Source: Lachnospiraceae bacterium (GTDB taxonomy: Bacteria; Bacillota; Clostridia; Lachnospirales; Lachnospiraceae). Taken from it: a stretch of 52,323 nt of DNA. The position numbers and the translations under genes were made by a program. Location: the NCBI GenBank assembly GCA_015056975.1, contig SVFG01000007.1, forward strand, positions 1-52,323, given 5' to 3'. Below the pieces are notes generated by a model that did no database searches, was not told the origin of the DNA, and saw only the letters and a program-made list of their open reading frames with translations. Shown in pieces: positions 50,120 through 52,323 of this stretch (positions within the stretch are counted from its first letter, which is position 1; every line of letters starts with the position of its first letter).

Positions 50120-50690
50120 TAACACACTCTCCTTTTGTAGCGCAAACTGCTCCATATAAGATTTTTTCAAGCGCCTTCATTACATTTAACTCATCATAAA
50201 TCATTGTATTATTCGCATATAAACTGGCGTATCCATGAGTAAAGATGAATAATGTACTAAAAACCTTCTTCGTATCTTCCATTGACATATCCAATTTGTT
50301 TTGTAGCACAGTAAGAATCGGTAGTAATTCTTTAGTTTCCAACAAATTCAACACACTTACTCCCGAAAACTCATCTGATTGAAACAACAAACGAAAGAGA
50401 TTTCTTTCCTCTATTGCAAATTTAATATAGTTCATTCCGATTGCCAGCATAGGATTACCGCAAGCAATCTCCGTATTCATAATATAATCCGAGTGGTATG
50501 CATCTGCTTTTTTATACACCATCTTTTTTATATCTTCGACAGTTGAGAAATAATATAGTACCGGTTGTGTAGAACAATTTAATTGCTCTGAGATACTTCG
50601 AGCAGTAACTTTATCTACACCTTCTTTCTGCACAATTTTGAAAGCAGTATCTACTATCATTTCTTTCGTAACTTTTGCTTTGGGTGGCAT
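50106..50690 (-). CDS. TetR/AcrR family transcriptional regulator
   Basis: A 194-residue regulator. The TetR helix-turn-helix (residues about 7-52: TKEMIVDTAFKIVQKEGVDK in part, then LNCSTQPVLYYF) is followed by an all-helical ligand-binding part. ATG at 50690 has AAGGAGG upstream, so the 12 codons before it are dropped. It overlaps the ABM gene. An inverted repeat over its own -10 suggests autoregulation. Confidence 0.9.
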   Translation of the reverse strand: MPPKAKVTKEMIVDTAFKIVQKEGVDKVTARSISEQLNCSTQPVLYYFSTVEDIKKMVYKKADAYHSDYIMNTEIACGNPMLAIGMNYIKFAIEERNLFRLLFQSDEFSGVSVLNLLETKELLPILTVLQNKLDMSMEDTKKVFSTLFIFTHGYASLYANNTMIYDELNVMKALEKILYGAVCATKGECVNERI

Positions 50691-50721
50691 AGTAACCTCC
50701 TTTTTATAATTCTTGTTATAT

Positions 50722-50750
50722 AACATACATTATGTTTTATTCTCTGTCAA
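50722..50750 (-). promoter_or_regulatory. TetR promoter with operator-like inverted repeat
   Basis: Minus strand: TTGACA (50745-50750), 17 bases, TATGTT (50722-50727). The repeat AACAT-ACATT-ATGTT (50722-50736) covers the -10. Confidence 0.6.
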
Positions 50751-50760
50751 TACTAAAATA

Positions 50761-50790
50761 TGGAGCATGTGCTATTTTACACATACTCCA
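50761..50790 (-). terminator. Terminator after the flavodoxin pair
   Basis: TGGAG-x-ATGTG pairs with CACAT-x-CTCCA around eight bases, followed on the minus strand by TATTTTAG. It lies between the flavodoxin-like stop and the TetR promoter. Confidence 0.65.
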
Positions 50791-50815
50791 CTTCTAAAAT
50801 CCTGCCGTCTTGCAT

Positions 50816-51445
50816 CTATTCCGGAATTTTTCTCAAATCCTTAGTCTTTCCCCCGTTTGCCTTAATCATCTGACGCCACCCCATCTGTGCCCCCATTTTA
50901 TAAAGGAAGCGTGGAAACGCAACGGATACATAGTAATTCTCCCTTGCATCCCCCTTTAAGATACTCTCCGCAAGCTCTGCCAACGCTTTGTCAATCGGTG
51001 CCTTGGGTCCCTGTCCCGGCTTCGTTTTAGGCATCATTGCCAGCCCTCCGCCACCACCGATACCGATACCGCCGTTCCAGACAAAGCCTGTCTTTATGCT
51101 CCAGTTTTGCAAAATCTTCAGCGCATATTCTGCCTGTATACCCTCATAAAAACCGCAATTGACGATACCATATATGGATACCTGCTTTTGTAACTGTGCT
51201 TCCTCCAGCTGCATCAGACAGGATAACATATGCCCTGGAATTCCATCCACATAAAGTGGATATGCAAATACCCACACATCCGACTTCTCCAGTTCTGTTA
51301 TTACTTCCTTTGAAATCACGGCAGAATGAAGTCCAATCTCTACAAGCTCTGCCCGTTCTCCCAAATATCCCTTTATATCGCTAAGGAGCGTCCCACTGGC
51401 ACTGTTGTGTACCTTAGGGCTTCCATTTATTAACGCAATTCTCAT
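50816..51445 (-). CDS. Flavodoxin-fold NAD(P)H-dependent oxidoreductase
   Basis: A 209-residue protein. The FMN phosphate loop is LINGSPKVHNSASGTLL, and the AYPLYVDGIPGHML segment marks the second cofactor loop. A GGIGIGGGGGLAMMP stretch near residue 125 is unusually Gly-rich. Residues 150-209 are helical. It resembles the flavodoxin_2/FMN reductase group, often found in pairs. ATG at 51445 overlaps the upstream gene by 4 bases. The electron partner and substrate are unknown. Confidence 0.84.
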   Translation of the reverse strand: MRIALINGSPKVHNSASGTLLSDIKGYLGERAELVEIGLHSAVISKEVITELEKSDVWVFAYPLYVDGIPGHMLSCLMQLEEAQLQKQVSIYGIVNCGFYEGIQAEYALKILQNWSIKTGFVWNGGIGIGGGGGLAMMPKTKPGQGPKAPIDKALAELAESILKGDARENYYVSVAFPRFLYKMGAQMGWRQMIKANGGKTKDLRKIPE

Positions 51446-51930
51446 AATGTAACTCCCTCCAACTCTTCAACAGTTTTATAAAATGACACACTATTTACCA
51501 CACCATCATAATTTTCTGCATTTGCCACCAGCAAGTCTCTGGCCGTTTCTTTTTCCGCATCATTAATATTCTCACCATAAAAGTATGCCGACAAGTTAAT
51601 CACATTCTTGTATCTTCTTTTATGGTGCATCTTGCCTTTTCTTATGACAAAATCTGCCTGAATATAAGAAATTGCCCTATCCTGCACCATTTTCACAAAG
51701 GGACTTACGCTGCCGTAACAACAACGGCTTACTATAATCAGTTCCGAACATTTTCCCATGTCTGATCCCGTCCCTTCATAACCATCATGAATCACACATT
51801 TTCCGGGCGTTTTCACCCAGCATCCGAAACACCCGATACAATGGTGGATATCACCCTTGGGACATATTATTTTGTATTCTCCTTCTACAGGGATATTAAA
51901 ATTCTCAATATCCGTGATTATTAGTTTCAT
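51442..51930 (-). CDS. Flavodoxin-like FMN reductase family protein, short form
   Basis: A 162-residue protein. It contains the cysteine-rich segment HHCIGCFGCWVKTPGKCVIHD (quoted by its ends HHCIGCFGCW and GKCVIHD), then ELIIVSRCCYGSVSPFVK. This resembles iron-sulfur flavoprotein-like members of the FMN reductase family. The usual N-terminal phosphate loop is poorly formed. I prefer ATG at 51930 (nine bases after AAGGAG) over ATG at 51936. It overlaps the downstream flavodoxin gene by 4 bases, which suggests a functional pair. Confidence 0.75.
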   Translation of the reverse strand: MKLIITDIENFNIPVEGEYKIICPKGDIHHCIGCFGCWVKTPGKCVIHDGYEGTGSDMGKCSELIIVSRCCYGSVSPFVKMVQDRAISYIQADFVIRKGKMHHKRRYKNVINLSAYFYGENINDAEKETARDLLVANAENYDGVVNSVSFYKTVEELEGVTL

Positions 51931-51936
51931 TTGCAT

Positions 51937-52155
51937 TTACTCCTTTTCATTTATTCTTGCATGTAATTTATTGCCAAAAATCGCCTCTCTGTGGGTCCGG
52001 AGAGAATAATTTCCCCTGCACAGGCCCAATCGCTGATAGTGGGCCATAACAAACAGATTCTTTACAAATATTCTATCAGTTCTTTCAAATCCAGAACCGC
52101 CGCTTGTCACCTGAAAAAGTGTTCCAAATGCATCGAAAATAATTGCTTTTATCAC
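51937..52155 (-). pseudogene. HAD hydrolase N-terminal fragment
   Basis: The frame from GTG 52155 starts VIKAIIFDAFGTLFQVTSGG, the classical HAD motif I with the nucleophile Asp. Homology stops about 20 residues in. The rest (FVMAHYQRLGLCRGN...) is translated repeat sequence. There are no further HAD motifs before the stop at 51937. It is probably a gene remnant truncated by a repeat-bearing segment or a deletion. An expressed short peptide is less likely. Confidence 0.75.
51985..52045 (-). repeat. Diverged copy of the 28.8-29.0 kb repeat
   Basis: Minus strand: CAGCGATTGGGCCTGTGCAG, then GGGAAATTATTCTCTCCGG and ACCC. It aligns with the unit at 28916-28960 (CAGCGATTGGACCTATACAG, AAAAATATATCTCTGAG). 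In the first 30 or so positions nearly all differences are A against G. It lies inside the HAD remnant. Confidence 0.65.
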
Positions 52156-52229
52156 CTGATTTTTGCCTCTCTTTGTAATTTTCGACAAACTCTTCCTAAA
52201 TATTTTATCATAAACTATGCAATAAGCAA

Positions 52230-52258
52230 TTGCATTTTAAACAATATCCATGTATAAT
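52230..52258 (+). promoter_or_regulatory. Promoter for a gene beyond the right edge
   Basis: TTGCAT (52230-52235), a 17-base spacer, TATAAT (52253-52258). The last bases of the window (GATAGGAGT) resemble a ribosome binding site, so an ATG may lie just outside. I do not recognise a riboswitch in the leader. Confidence 0.55.
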
Positions 52259-52323
52259 GTATATGTTTTTTGAATAAGCATACACGCAGATATAAGGTTT
52301 ATGACCTTCCTGCAGATAGGAGT

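Noticed and set aside
28782..52045. Diversity-generating retroelement (A-specific changes between repeat copies)
   Set aside because: No reverse transcriptase is encoded in the window, neither copy lies at the 3' end of a lectin-type gene, and the A/G bias rests on few positions.
52262..52323. Riboswitch in the right-edge leader
   Set aside because: I could not match the visible sequence to any known riboswitch consensus, and the leader is cut by the edge.

Overview
The window looks like a chromosomal segment of an anaerobic Gram-positive Clostridia bacterium, most likely a gut Lachnospiraceae member. Support: strong AGGAGG ribosome binding sites, consensus sigma-A promoters, a secretin-free Tad/Flp pilus locus, a CpaB/SAF protein, a GH51 arabinofuranosidase, XRE/PadR/LytTR regulators and lipobox lipoproteins. 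I see no tRNA, rRNA, phage, transposase or CRISPR array. The assignment rests on protein style and gene context, not on a marker gene.

Layout. 1-2.5 kb: a serine hydrolase cut by the left edge, a LytTR-DUF3021 pair with its own operator-like promoter, and a CPBP membrane protease. 2.5-9.4 kb: a minus-strand housekeeping run (nadE, hslO, methyltransferase, DUF368/PopT, hisC, glycosyltransferase). 9.4-11.7 kb: a polar amino acid ABC importer with a hairpin between the binding-protein and permease genes. 11.8-22.3 kb: a compact Tad pilus operon, running CpaF, TadB, TadC, Flp-like pilin, two pseudopilin-like proteins, CpaB, a Pro/Thr-rich lipoprotein, a 1379-residue Gly-rich/InlB-repeat surface protein and a prepilin peptidase. 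It starts from a TTGACA-N17-TAAAGT promoter. 22.4-28.7 kb: a 36-residue membrane peptide, an ABC-F ATPase, an AraC regulator overlapping a methyltransferase, a HAAS-PadR pair, a GNAT enzyme and a PadR regulator with a perfect palindrome inside its promoter. 28.7-29.1 kb: a gene-free patch of inverted repeats, with a related copy at 52.0 kb. 29.1-33.1 kb: GH51 arabinofuranosidase divergent from a winged-helix regulator, then aroA. 33.1-36.8 kb: PHP phosphoesterase, FapA/DUF342 and an HD-GYP response regulator.

36.9-41.1 kb holds the most interesting system: a signal-peptidase-like S24/S26 protein, a divergent PqqD-HPr-kinase-like fusion, a 170-residue protein with a RiPP-style leader, Pro/Thr linker and beta-rich domain on its own strong promoter and terminator, and an ABC exporter. 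I infer a leader-guided modification and export pathway whose substrate is a whole folded domain. 41.1-45.7 kb is a MoxR-DUF58-transglutaminase operon. 45.8-52.3 kb holds a PF09818-type ATPase, a 25-codon peptide gene with its own promoter and terminator, an XRE regulator fused to a desulfoferrodoxin-like domain, a QueG-like ferredoxin, a TetR-controlled oxidoreductase-type gene, two flavodoxin-like genes and a truncated HAD gene that runs into a repeat copy.
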